Source: JAEUMD01 sp050250815 (GTDB lineage Bacteria; Pseudomonadota; Alphaproteobacteria; Rhizobiales; Hyphomicrobiaceae). From it: a stretch of 29,110 nt of DNA. The stretch is from contig JBFWNY010000043.1 of assembly GCA_050250815.1 (NCBI GenBank), positions 1 through 29,110 of the forward strand, written 5' to 3'. The translations under genes and the position numbers were made by a program. The notes under the pieces are model-generated. The model did no database searches. It was not told the origin of the DNA and worked only from the letters and a program-made list of their open reading frames with translations. Shown piece after piece: positions 1 through 6,929 of this stretch (the stretch's first letter is position 1; the number at the start of each line of letters is the position of its first letter).

Positions 1-639
1 CTGGGGTCGTTCGCCGTGCAGCTGTGCGCCACGTCCGGTGCCAATGCCATCGGCATCGTGTCTGAGGACGACAAGCGCGACTTCGTCATGCAGTTGGGCG
101 CAAAGGGCGTCATCAACCGCAAGGACTTCAACTGCTGGGGAGCGCTGCCGAAGGTCGGATCGCCTGAGTTCAATACGTGGACCAAGGAAATGCGCAAGTT
201 CGGCAAGGCCATCTGGGACATCACCGGCAAGGGTGTCAACGTCGACTGCGTGTTCGAGCATCCGGGTGAGGCCACGTTCCCGGTTTCAGTCAACATCGTG
301 AAGCGCGGCGGCATGGTTGTCATCTGCGCGGGCACCACAGGCTACAATCTGACCATGGATGCCCGCTATCTGTGGATGCATCAGAAGCGCGTGCAGGGTT
401 CGCACTTCGCCAACCTGATGCAGGCGAGCCAAGCCAACAAGCTGGTGGTCGAGCGCCGCATCGACCCGTGCATGTCGGAGGTGTTCCCCTGGCAGCAGAT
501 TCCAAAGGCTCACATGCGGATGCTGCGCAACCAGCATAAGCCGGGCAACATGGCGGTTCTCGTCTCCGCGCCGACGACGGGCCTCCGGACCTTCGAGGAC
601 GTGATCGAGGCGTCCGAGCAGCGCTTCGGCAAGGCGTGA
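1..639 (+). CDS. ccr: Crotonyl-CoA carboxylase/reductase, C-terminal part (5' end outside window)
   Basis: The enzyme reductively carboxylates crotonyl-CoA to ethylmalonyl-CoA with NADPH and CO2, the key step of the ethylmalonyl-CoA pathway for acetyl-CoA assimilation. The frame is open from base 1 and gives the last 212 residues, about half of a roughly 430-450 residue protein of the zinc-less medium-chain dehydrogenase/reductase superfamily. The start of the fragment lies in the cofactor-binding Rossmann fold. The stretches INRKDFNCWG, DCVFEHPGEATFP and VQGSHFANLMQA, and the C-terminal HKPGNMAVLV, are typical of Ccr rather than of simple quinone reductases. The His in GSHFAN is probably the active-site CO2-binding His known from the Kitasatospora enzyme; that residue match is from memory. 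The gene ends at a TGA 39 bases before a strong terminator hairpin. Confidence 0.93.
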   Translation: MGSFAVQLCATSGANAIGIVSEDDKRDFVMQLGAKGVINRKDFNCWGALPKVGSPEFNTWTKEMRKFGKAIWDITGKGVNVDCVFEHPGEATFPVSVNIVKRGGMVVICAGTTGYNLTMDARYLWMHQKRVQGSHFANLMQASQANKLVVERRIDPCMSEVFPWQQIPKAHMRMLRNQHKPGNMAVLVSAPTTGLRTFEDVIEASEQRFGKA

Positions 640-678
640 CGCGGGCCGAATTCTCGGCGCGCGTTGACGACGGATCAA

Positions 679-710
679 AGAGCGGGGTGTCTGCAACGAC
701 ACCCCGCTCT
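679..710 (+). terminator. Hairpin terminator after ccr
   Basis: A perfect 13-bp inverted repeat (AGAGCGGGGTGTC at 679-691 and its complement at 698-710) encloses a 6-base loop. It begins 39 bases after the ccr stop. The bases after it (tgcgttgtgg) are only mildly T-rich, so it is a strong hairpin with a poor U-tract. It separates ccr from the following transporter gene. Confidence 0.75.
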
Positions 711-882
711 TGCGTTGTGGCTCCTGATTCGATTTCCCGGTTTCGAATGGCGCCATCACTTTCCGGCGGTTGATTTCTGATTGAAGTAGAAGGACCGCGC
801 ATCAGACAGCGCCGGATTGACCGGCGCGCCGCGCCGCGCCAATGGATTGCGTACAGCAGTGAGCGGATGCGGGGCGCGCGAC

Positions 883-2313
883 ATGCCAGGACGTCAATCG
901 GATGCGAAAGCGGTGGCCGGCGCATCGGCAGCCATCACACCGGCAGAACGGCGGCGCATCATCTTTGCCAGCGTCGTCGGTACGACCATCGAGTTCTACG
1001 ACTTCTACATCTATGCCACCGCCGCGGTGTCTGTATTCCCACTGCTGTTCTTTCCCAAAGGCGAAGGCACCGCGGCACTCCTCGCATCGATGGCGACTTT
1101 CGGCGTCGCGTTCGTGGCGCGGCCGATCGGATCCATGCTGTTTGGCCATTTCGGCGATCGCATCGGCCGCAAGGCGACGCTGGTCGGCTCGCTGCTGATG
1201 ATGGGACTTGCCACGTTCCTTATCGGGTTGCTGCCGACCTACCACCAGGTCGGGTTGTTCGCTCCGGCGATGCTGACGGTGCTGCGCTTCTGTCAGGGCC
1301 TGGGCCTGGGTGGCGAGTGGTCGGGTGCGGCATTGCTCGCGCTGGAGACGGCCGAGCCCGGCAAACGCGCGCGTGCCGCCATGTGGCCGCAGCTCGGTGC
1401 GCCTTTCGGCTTCCTGCTTGCCAATGGCTTCTTCCTGCTCGTCACCTCGCTGTTCGGCTTCAACTCCGGACAGGCGCAGCTGGCCGACAACTTCGTTGTG
1501 TGGGGCTGGCGGATCCCGTTCCTCGCCTCCATCGCGCTCGTGCTCGTCGGTCTCTACGTGCGTCTGAAACTCAACGAGACGCCGCTGTTCCAGCGTGCGG
1601 TGGCGCGCGGCGAGCGATTGAAGTCGCCGCTGGCGCACGTGCTCGCCCACAACCGCCGCGAACTCGTGCTCGGCACCTTCGCGATGGTGGCGACCTACGG
1701 TCTGTTCTACCTGATGACCACGTGGGTGCTGTCGTACGCGATCGGCAAGCGCGAGCTGGGCTTCCTTGGCGTCGGCTATCGCGACTTTCTCGTGCTGCAA
1801 CTCGTCTCGGTGCTGTGGTTCGCCGCCTTCATTCCGGTGTCGGGGCATCTGGCTGACCGCTTCGGCCGCCGTCCCTTTCTCATTGCCGTGACGGCGGCGA
1901 TCATTGCGTTCGGTCTCTCGTTCGGCTGGTTCCTGTCGCCGGCCGTCATGGGCGCGGGCGCGGACTTCAACCACGGCCTGATGCTCGCATTCCTCAGCAT
2001 CGGCATGATCCTGATGGGGCTGACGTTCGGGCCGATGTCGGCACTGTTGCCGGAGCTGTTTGCCACCAACGCGCGCTATACGGGCTCGGGCGTATCCTAC
2101 AACGTGTCGTCGATCCTGGGCGCGGCGCTGACGCCGTTCGCCGCGACGTGGCTGGTGCTCAACTTCGGTGTCGCTGCCGTCGGCTACTACCTTGCGTTCC
2201 TCGCCTCGACGACGCTCATCTCGCTGATCGTCGGCCAAGAGACACGCGACACCGATCTCGACACGATGGAAGCGCAGGCAGCCGCGGCTGCAGTCGAGAC
2301 GACGTCACCCTGA
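883..2313 (+). CDS. MFS transporter, metabolite:H+ symporter (MHS) family
   Basis: An inner-membrane secondary transporter of 476 residues with about 12 hydrophobic segments. The family signature is clear: GTTIEFYDFYIYATAA in the first helix (the MHS pattern around EFYDF), GHFGDRIGRKATL in the loop between helices 2 and 3, FCQGLGLGGEWSGAALLALE in helix 4, and a second-half repeat GHLADRFGRRP. Relatives such as ProP, ShiA, KgtP and YhjE carry organic acids, betaines or shikimate with protons. The substrate cannot be read from the sequence. I chose the ATG at 883; the frame is open back to a TTG at 817 and a GTG at 859, but those extensions look non-coding. The upstream purine stretch is a weak ribosome site. 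It converges on pyrE with only 6 bases between stops. Confidence 0.9.
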   Translation: MPGRQSDAKAVAGASAAITPAERRRIIFASVVGTTIEFYDFYIYATAAVSVFPLLFFPKGEGTAALLASMATFGVAFVARPIGSMLFGHFGDRIGRKATLVGSLLMMGLATFLIGLLPTYHQVGLFAPAMLTVLRFCQGLGLGGEWSGAALLALETAEPGKRARAAMWPQLGAPFGFLLANGFFLLVTSLFGFNSGQAQLADNFVVWGWRIPFLASIALVLVGLYVRLKLNETPLFQRAVARGERLKSPLAHVLAHNRRELVLGTFAMVATYGLFYLMTTWVLSYAIGKRELGFLGVGYRDFLVLQLVSVLWFAAFIPVSGHLADRFGRRPFLIAVTAAIIAFGLSFGWFLSPAVMGAGADFNHGLMLAFLSIGMILMGLTFGPMSALLPELFATNARYTGSGVSYNVSSILGAALTPFAATWLVLNFGVAAVGYYLAFLASTTLISLIVGQETRDTDLDTMEAQAAAAAVETTSP

Positions 2314-2319
2314 GCCTGT

Positions 2320-2886
2320 TCACGCGAAGTCGTCGAGCGTCAGCAGCGGCTTGAAGTCGAGGCCGGCCGCGACGAAGGCGGCGCCAGCACCCTCGCGGCG
2401 GTCGATCACCGTCACCACGCGGGCGACGCGCGCACCGGCCGCTTTGACCGCTTCGGCCGCCTTGATCGCCGACCCGCCGGTCGTCGTCACGTCCTCGACG
2501 ACGACGACCGTTTTGCCGGCCAGCGTCTCGCCTTTCGCCAGCCCCTCGATCAGGCTCTGCGTGCCGTGCTCTTTCGCCTGCTTGCGCACGAAGAATGCGG
2601 AGAGCGACCGCGCCCTCGTAGAGCTCACCGCTGCAGTGGCGGCGGCGATGGGCACGGCTCCCATCTCAAGGCCGCCCACCATGTCGACCGCCAGACCGTC
2701 CGCCTCGAGCTGGTCGAGGATGAGCGTCGCGATGAGATGCGCTCCTTGCGGGTGGAGCATCGTCGGCTTCATGTTGAAGTAGAACGACGACGTGCGCCCG
2801 GAGGCCAGCTTGACCTCGGCCCCGCGCTGGAACGAGCGCGCCTTGATCAATGCGACGAGGGCGGCCTTGCTGTCGGGTCGGTCCAT
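2320..2886 (-). CDS. pyrE: Orotate phosphoribosyltransferase
   Basis: Cytoplasmic enzyme of de novo pyrimidine synthesis that joins orotate and PRPP to give OMP. The 188-residue product has the expected size for the short bacterial form. It has the substrate-loop region near the N terminus (KLASGRTSSFYFNMK), the conserved GGLEMGAVPIAAA turn, the mobile loop FFVRKQAKEHGT with catalytic Lys, and the PRPP-binding motif VVVVEDVTTTGGS followed by the usual C-terminal VVTVIDRREGA. The ATG at 2886 is preceded by AAGGA about 10 bases upstream. It is transcribed alone, divergent from cbpA, and its stop lies 6 bases from the transporter stop. Confidence 0.96.
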   Translation of the reverse strand: MDRPDSKAALVALIKARSFQRGAEVKLASGRTSSFYFNMKPTMLHPQGAHLIATLILDQLEADGLAVDMVGGLEMGAVPIAAATAAVSSTRARSLSAFFVRKQAKEHGTQSLIEGLAKGETLAGKTVVVVEDVTTTGGSAIKAAEAVKAAGARVARVVTVIDRREGAGAAFVAAGLDFKPLLTLDDFA

Positions 2887-3030
2887 GGTCTGGCGATCCT
2901 TGCGCTGGAGTCGTGTCGTTTCGGCGTGACATCAATGGCTTGCTGTTGTCCAAGTCAAGCCACGCGGCGCGCTTCGGCCGGTTTCTCCCCGGCCCCGCAC
3001 CTCCAGACGGCGCAGCGCTCATCGGGCACA

Positions 3031-3059
3031 CTTGAAATTGGCGCGCAACGTCCGAGATT
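3031..3059 (+). promoter_or_regulatory. Candidate sigma-32 (RpoH) heat-shock promoter of cbpA-cbpM
   Basis: CTTGAAA at 3031-3037 is followed after 14 bases by CCGAGATT at 3052-3059. The Escherichia coli sigma-32 consensus is CTTGAAA, 11-16 bases, CCCCATNT, so the -35 element is perfect and the -10 element partial. It sits 53 bases before the cbpA ATG on the correct strand, in the divergent pyrE/cbpA gap. Co-chaperone genes are common sigma-32 targets, which makes the match plausible. No transcript start is known to me. Confidence 0.45.
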
Positions 3060-3111
3060 GAGGCTGACCGGTTTGCCGTCGCGTAGCACGGGCATCAGTC
3101 AAGGCAACGGA

Positions 3112-4074
3112 ATGGATTTCAAGGACTATTACGCGGCTCTCGGCGTGGAGCGCTCGGCCCCCCAGGACGAGATCAAGCGCGTCTACCGCAAGCTGGCGCG
3201 CCAGTTCCACCCCGATATCAACAAGGAGCCGGGCGCCGAGGATCGATTCAAGGAGATCGGCGAAGCCTACGAGGTGCTCGGCGATCCGGAGAAGCGCGCG
3301 GCCTACGATGAGGTTGGCAAGGGTCATAAGCCCGGCGAGGAGTTCCGTCCGCCGCCCGGCTGGGATGCCGGCTTCGAGTTTTCCGGCGCGTCTCCCGATG
3401 GACGCGAGGGGGCCGCGCACGACTACAGCGACTTCTTCGAGGAACTGTTCCGCAATGCGCGGAGGCAGCGCGGCGGCGAGACCCACTCGGCCCAGTTCCA
3501 TGCCCGCGGCGAGGACCATCACGCGCGCATCTATATCGATCTAAAAGACAGCTGCGAGGGTGCGACGCGGTCGATCAGCCTGAAGTCCCCCGAGGTCGAT
3601 GCTGACGGACGCGTGGGCCTCGCGCAGCGCGTACTCAACGTGACGATCCCCAAAGGCATCGAGGAAGGCCAGTCGATCCGGCTCAAGGGGCAAGGCTCTC
3701 CCGGCCTCGGCCGCATGCCGGCAGGCGACCTCTATCTGGAGGTCCGCTTCAGGGAGGACCCACTCTATCGCGTGTCGGGCAAGGACATCTATCTGAAGCT
3801 GCCCGTTGCGCCGTGGGAGGCGGCACTGGGTGCCAGCGTCAAGGTGCCGACTCCGGCCGGGGCGGTCATGCTCAAGGTTCCGGCCAACTCGTTTCAGGGG
3901 CGCGAGCTGCGCCTCAAGGGCCGCGGTCTGCCCGCCAAGGTTCCCGGCGATTTCTATGCGGTGCTCGAAATCGTCCTGCCGCCGGCTGATACGGAGCCGG
4001 CGCGGGAGGCGTACCGCGCCATGCAACGCGATCTTGGTTTCGATCCGCGCGCCAAGTTTGGAGAGACCTCATGA
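3112..4074 (+). CDS. cbpA: DnaJ-family co-chaperone CbpA
   Basis: A 320-residue class II (zinc-finger-less) J-domain protein that stimulates DnaK ATPase and, in its Escherichia coli relative, also binds curved DNA. The J domain fills residues 1-70, with the essential HPD at 33-35 and the expected helix pattern (KDYYAALGVERSA, EAYEVLGDPEKRAAYDE). A Gly/acidic linker (about 75-130) is followed by two beta-rich client-binding domains: VTIPKGIEEGQSIRLKGQG near 180-200, then DIYLKLPVAPWEAALGA and LRLKGRGLP. The frame is open upstream for another 182 codons, but the J domain fixes the start at the ATG at 3112, after AAGG. Its stop overlaps the start of cbpM (ATGA), so the two are translationally coupled. 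A candidate heat-shock promoter lies at 3031. Confidence 0.95.
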   Translation: MDFKDYYAALGVERSAPQDEIKRVYRKLARQFHPDINKEPGAEDRFKEIGEAYEVLGDPEKRAAYDEVGKGHKPGEEFRPPPGWDAGFEFSGASPDGREGAAHDYSDFFEELFRNARRQRGGETHSAQFHARGEDHHARIYIDLKDSCEGATRSISLKSPEVDADGRVGLAQRVLNVTIPKGIEEGQSIRLKGQGSPGLGRMPAGDLYLEVRFREDPLYRVSGKDIYLKLPVAPWEAALGASVKVPTPAGAVMLKVPANSFQGRELRLKGRGLPAKVPGDFYAVLEIVLPPADTEPAREAYRAMQRDLGFDPRAKFGETS

Positions 4075-4388
4075 GCGATGTGCCTGAGCGCGAGAATGCC
4101 GGCGATGCGGCCGCCGAGGCGGACTGCTCGCTCGATGAGCTGTGCGCTGCCTGCCGCGTCGAGGCGGACTGGGTCATGCAACTCGTCGCCCATGGCGCGC
4201 TCGACCCGGCCGGAGGCGGAGCTGGAGAGTGGCGGTTCACGCGTCTGAGCGTCGTTCACGTTGCCAAGGCGAAACGGCTGCAACGCGATCTCGGCCTCAA
4301 CATGCCCGGCGTCGCGCTCGCCCTCGATCTGCTGGCCGAGATCGAGATGCTCCGCTTACGGCTGCGGACGTTCGAAAGTGGGAGGTAG
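4071..4388 (+). CDS. cbpM: Chaperone modulator CbpM
   Basis: A 105-residue MerR-like protein. In Escherichia coli CbpM binds the J domain of CbpA and blocks its action on DnaK and on DNA. Evidence is the family layout: an N-terminal SLDELCAACRVEADWVMQLVAHGALDP segment (MerR-type helix-turn-helix), the conserved WRFTRLSVVHVAKAKRLQRDLGLNMPGVALALDLLAEIEMLR stretch described here by parts (W-R-F then a long amphipathic helix), and position immediately after cbpA with a 4-base ATGA overlap. The long N-terminal extension before residue 18 is acidic and probably disordered. No ligand-binding domain follows, as usual for CbpM. Confidence 0.9.
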   Translation: MSDVPERENAGDAAAEADCSLDELCAACRVEADWVMQLVAHGALDPAGGGAGEWRFTRLSVVHVAKAKRLQRDLGLNMPGVALALDLLAEIEMLRLRLRTFESGR

Positions 4389-4501
4389 CGCGTGCTTGCC
4401 GGCCCACGCCGATGTCGGGCGGGATGCCGCGGCTGCGTCCGTATCGGCCGAATGCGAAAGGCGCTATAGGTCACGCCATCCCTTCGAGGAAAGGACGACA
4501 G

Positions 4502-5281
4502 ATGCTCAATCCTGAATCGCCGCCCGAGATCGTCGCAGCGAAGTGGTTCAACGCCGACCCGCCGCCCCAGCTTGCCGGTTTGAAGGGCAAGGTGGTCGTG
4601 CTCGGCGCATTCCAGATAGCCTGCCCCGGCTCGACGCGGCACCTGATGCCCCAGCTTGCGCGCCTCCAGTCGCAGTTCCAGGACGACGAAGTGGCCGTCA
4701 TCGGGCTGCACACCGTGTTCGAGCAGCACGAAGCTCAGACGGTGGCCAAGCTCGGCGAATATATCGAGGAGAACGAGGTCACGTTCCCCGTCGCGGTTGA
4801 CCAGCCCAATGGCGGACCGCTGCCTGAGACGATGGACGCCTACGAGCTGCAAGGCACCCCGACGCTGCTGGTGTTCGACCGTCAGGGCCGGCTGCGCCGC
4901 CACTATCTGGGTCAGGTTGATGACATGCGGCTCGCTGCCGAAGTGATGGCGCTGACGATCGAGTCGCGCGATGCCCCGCGCGAGCAGTCGATCGCTCTGG
5001 AACGGCGTCTGGCTGCCGTGCTCGTCGACCCCAACGCGCATGAGCACGCGCACGAAGGCGGCTGCTGTGGCGGCGGCCATCATCACCATGATCACGATCA
5101 TGCGCACGATCATGCCCACGGTGGCGGTTGCTGTGGTGGTGGCCACCATCACGATCACGACCATCACCACGGGCACGATCACCACGCCCATGCCCACGCT
5201 CACAGCCACGGTGAGGGGCCGGCGAAAGCGGCGGCCGATAAGGGCGGCTGCGGCGATCCGGGCTGCGGCTGCAAGGGTTAG
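4502..5281 (+). CDS. Peroxiredoxin/TlpA-like protein with a His- and Cys-rich metal-binding tail
   Basis: A 259-residue protein with a thioredoxin-fold domain at about 20-155 and an unusual tail. The fold shows KVVVLGAFQIACPGS at 30-44, a central VAVIGLHTVFE strand, and the cis-Pro loop GTPTLLVFD near 118-126. Related redoxins usually carry CPGC; here the second Cys is Ser, leaving one active-site Cys (C41). Residues 180-237 hold 26 His in alternation with Asp/Ala, in two units that each start with GGCCGGG/GGGCCGGG followed by a His run, and the C terminus adds C250, C255 and C257. No signal peptide is visible, so it is probably cytoplasmic. The tail most likely binds Ni, Zn, Co or Cu; that is inference. 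The ATG is preceded by GAGGAAAGGA. It lies 113 bases after cbpM and ends before a good terminator. Confidence 0.85.
   Translation: MLNPESPPEIVAAKWFNADPPPQLAGLKGKVVVLGAFQIACPGSTRHLMPQLARLQSQFQDDEVAVIGLHTVFEQHEAQTVAKLGEYIEENEVTFPVAVDQPNGGPLPETMDAYELQGTPTLLVFDRQGRLRRHYLGQVDDMRLAAEVMALTIESRDAPREQSIALERRLAAVLVDPNAHEHAHEGGCCGGGHHHHDHDHAHDHAHGGGCCGGGHHHDHDHHHGHDHHAHAHAHSHGEGPAKAAADKGGCGDPGCGCKG
5042..5213 (+). repeat. His-codon-rich imperfect tandem repeat inside the redoxin gene
   Basis: The DNA is a run of CAT/CAC, GAT/GAC and GCN codons made of imperfect repeats of the form CAYGAYCAYGCN. Two longer units begin with Gly-Cys-Cys-Gly coding blocks near 5060 and 5124. It is a coding low-complexity repeat that could change length by slippage; it is not a CRISPR array, since the units have no fixed length or unique spacers. 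Confidence 0.8.
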
Positions 5282-5313
5282 CTCGCGCGGCGGCGCGATT
5301 CCGACGACACTGC

Positions 5314-5347
5314 AAGGGGCGTGGCCGACCAGAGCCGCGCCCCTTTT
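5314..5347 (+). terminator. Rho-independent terminator after the redoxin gene
   Basis: AAGGGGCGTGGC (5314-5325) pairs with GCCGCGCCCCTT (5334-5345) through 12 pairs, one of them G-U. The loop is 8 bases, and the stem runs into TTTT then GCATTT. It starts 33 bases after the redoxin stop and is the best intrinsic terminator in the window. Confidence 0.75.
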
Positions 5348-5453
5348 GCATTTCGAACTCTCCCCAGCTCCCCACGTCGCTGCCATGATTCGGGCGGGCG
5401 AATCGCTGCAATCTCTCCGGCGATGAGCGAAGCAGGCTCCAGGAGCGCCGAGG

Positions 5454-6431
5454 ATGAGCGAAGGCACCACAGGTCGCGGGCGCGGCGGCAAGGGCACGGT
5501 CTCACGCGCCGCCAATGACGACGCGCCAATGGTGCGCGCATCGGTCAAGGGCGCGCGGAATGCGGCGCCGGCGCGTGCCGCCTTCGAGAAGAAGACGATC
5601 GCCCTCGTCTACGATTTCGACGGAACGCTGTCGCCACGCCCGATGCAGGAGTACGCCTTCCTGCCCAAGATCGGCGTCGATGCCCGTGTCTTCTGGGAGG
5701 AAACCAACGCGCTTGCACGGTCCGAGCAGGCCGACCCTCTGATCACCTACATGCACCTGCTGTACAAGAAGGCTAAGGCCGCCGGCGTGCGCATCGACCG
5801 CGAGGAACTGGTCGCGCAGGGGCGCGCGGTCGAGCTGTTCGACGGCGTCACCGAGTGGTTCGACGCGATCGGGGACTACGTGCGCATCGCCACCGAGTCG
5901 CATGGCATCGACGTGCGTCACTACCTGATATCGTCGGGTCTCACCGAGATCATCGAGGGCACGCCGATCTACGACCGCTTCACAAATGTCTTCGCCTCGG
6001 AGTACTGGTTCGACGCCTACGACCTGCCCTACCCGAAGCGGGTGATCTCCGACACCGGCAAGACGCAGTATCTGTTCCGCATCAACAAGGGTATCGAGGA
6101 CCTCGGCCAGAGCATCAACCAGCACATGCCCGAGGCGACCCGGCCGATCCCCTTCTCCAACATGATCTACTTCGGTGACGGCGACACGGATGTGCCGTCG
6201 ATGGCGGTCATGCGCAAGAACGGCGGCCACGCCATCGCCGTCTACACGCCGGGCAAGTCGAGGCACAAGTGCGTCGACCTGTTCAAGGCCGGACGCATCG
6301 ACTTTTTCGCGCCCGCTGATTACCGCCGAGGCTCGGACCTGTTCCGCCGCACCTGTCTGCTGATCGACCGGATGCTGGCCGACATCCGCGTGCAGGAGGA
6401 AACCTGGCGGATGTCGCGCGGGATGAAGTGA
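5454..6431 (+). CDS. HAD-superfamily phosphatase (phosphoserine-phosphatase-like)
   Basis: A 325-residue cytoplasmic hydrolase of the haloacid dehalogenase superfamily. All four motifs are visible: motif I DFDGT at 54-58 (nucleophile D54, acid/base D56), motif II LISSG at 158-162, the motif III Lys probably K203 (SDTGKTQ), and motif IV YFGDGDTDVPSM at 239-250. An insertion between motifs I and II (about 65-140) is the expected cap domain. The first 45 residues are basic and Gly-rich and probably disordered. Substrate is unknown; small phosphomonoesters are the default for this subgroup. The ATG at 5454 has AGGAGC 7 bases upstream. It stands alone between a terminator and a small gene. Confidence 0.85.
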   Translation: MSEGTTGRGRGGKGTVSRAANDDAPMVRASVKGARNAAPARAAFEKKTIALVYDFDGTLSPRPMQEYAFLPKIGVDARVFWEETNALARSEQADPLITYMHLLYKKAKAAGVRIDREELVAQGRAVELFDGVTEWFDAIGDYVRIATESHGIDVRHYLISSGLTEIIEGTPIYDRFTNVFASEYWFDAYDLPYPKRVISDTGKTQYLFRINKGIEDLGQSINQHMPEATRPIPFSNMIYFGDGDTDVPSMAVMRKNGGHAIAVYTPGKSRHKCVDLFKAGRIDFFAPADYRRGSDLFRRTCLLIDRMLADIRVQEETWRMSRGMK

Positions 6432-6602
6432 CGTCCGTCCCTCCGAGGATTGATATTTCGCAATCGCTCCTGCTCCGGCCCTTGCGATGATTCCGCGAGC
6501 CGGTGGGGCAGCGTATAGTCGCCCGATGGCGCGTGAACGTTGGCGGAGTTCGCCGCGGTCGCGTGACGAGGCCGGAGTGGCGAGAGCGAGGAGCGACGCA
6601 TC

Positions 6603-6818
6603 ATGGACATGGACGACATCAAGGCCGAACTCGGCATCCTGATGACGCGGATGCAGAACGAGCCGGAAGATCGCCACGAGCTCTATCTGATGGTGATGGA
6701 GAAGCTCAACGAGATGCGCGCTTTCGGCATGCCTCTGCCTGAGGATCTACTGAAGCTGGAAGCCGCGCTCGAGGCAGAATTCGCCTCGGACCTCAGGGCC
6801 GCCAAGCGCGAGAGCTGA
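6603..6818 (+). CDS. Small conserved-looking protein of unknown function (71 residues)
   Basis: I do not recognise a family. The product is short, acidic at both ends and predicted mostly helical: DDIKAELGILMTRMQNEPEDRHELYLMVMEKLNEMRAFGMPLPEDLLKLE (given here as the first two thirds, helix breaks at the NEPED and GMPLP turns). It has no signal peptide, Cys or membrane segment. Reasons to call it real are a strong GAGGAG ribosome site 9 bases before the ATG, coding-like third-position GC, and a hairpin terminator 60 bases after its stop. The helix-turn-helix-like pair with PLPEDLLKLE suggests a small soluble partner protein, but no function can be given. Confidence 0.65.
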   Translation: MDMDDIKAELGILMTRMQNEPEDRHELYLMVMEKLNEMRAFGMPLPEDLLKLEAALEAEFASDLRAAKRES

Positions 6819-6877
6819 GGGAGTGTCCCGCCGGCGTCTCTGGCTCGCCGAGACAAATGGGTCTAGCCAAGCAATGA

Positions 6878-6901
6878 GGGCGCGCCGTTTCCAGCGCGCC
6901 C
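6878..6901. terminator. Hairpin between convergent genes, possible bidirectional terminator
   Basis: GGGCGCGC (6878-6885) and GCGCGCCC (6894-6901) form an 8-bp GC stem with an 8-base loop. It lies between the stop of the 71-residue gene (6818) and the stop of the minus-strand OmpA gene (6930), so it could serve both. Neither side has a real T-run, so the call is tentative. Confidence 0.45.
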
Positions 6902-6929
6902 CAGTTCGTTTCAAGTCTATGCCGACGGC

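Noticed and set aside
802..2238. 478-codon open frame antisense to the MFS gene
   Set aside because: Composition is Arg/His/Gln/Glu-rich in the way expected when a GC-rich gene is read backwards; the plus strand encodes a clear transporter.
2566..3111. 182-codon in-frame extension upstream of cbpA
   Set aside because: It runs through the pyrE gene on the other strand and the J domain begins exactly at the internal ATG 3112.
5042..5213. CRISPR-like look of repeated CAT/GAT units
   Set aside because: Units are 6-12 bases, of variable length, in frame and without unique spacers; they encode the His tail.
4256..5548. 430-codon minus-strand frame over cbpM and the redoxin gene
   Set aside because: Valine/methionine-rich stretch simply mirrors the His/Asp codon repeat on the plus strand.
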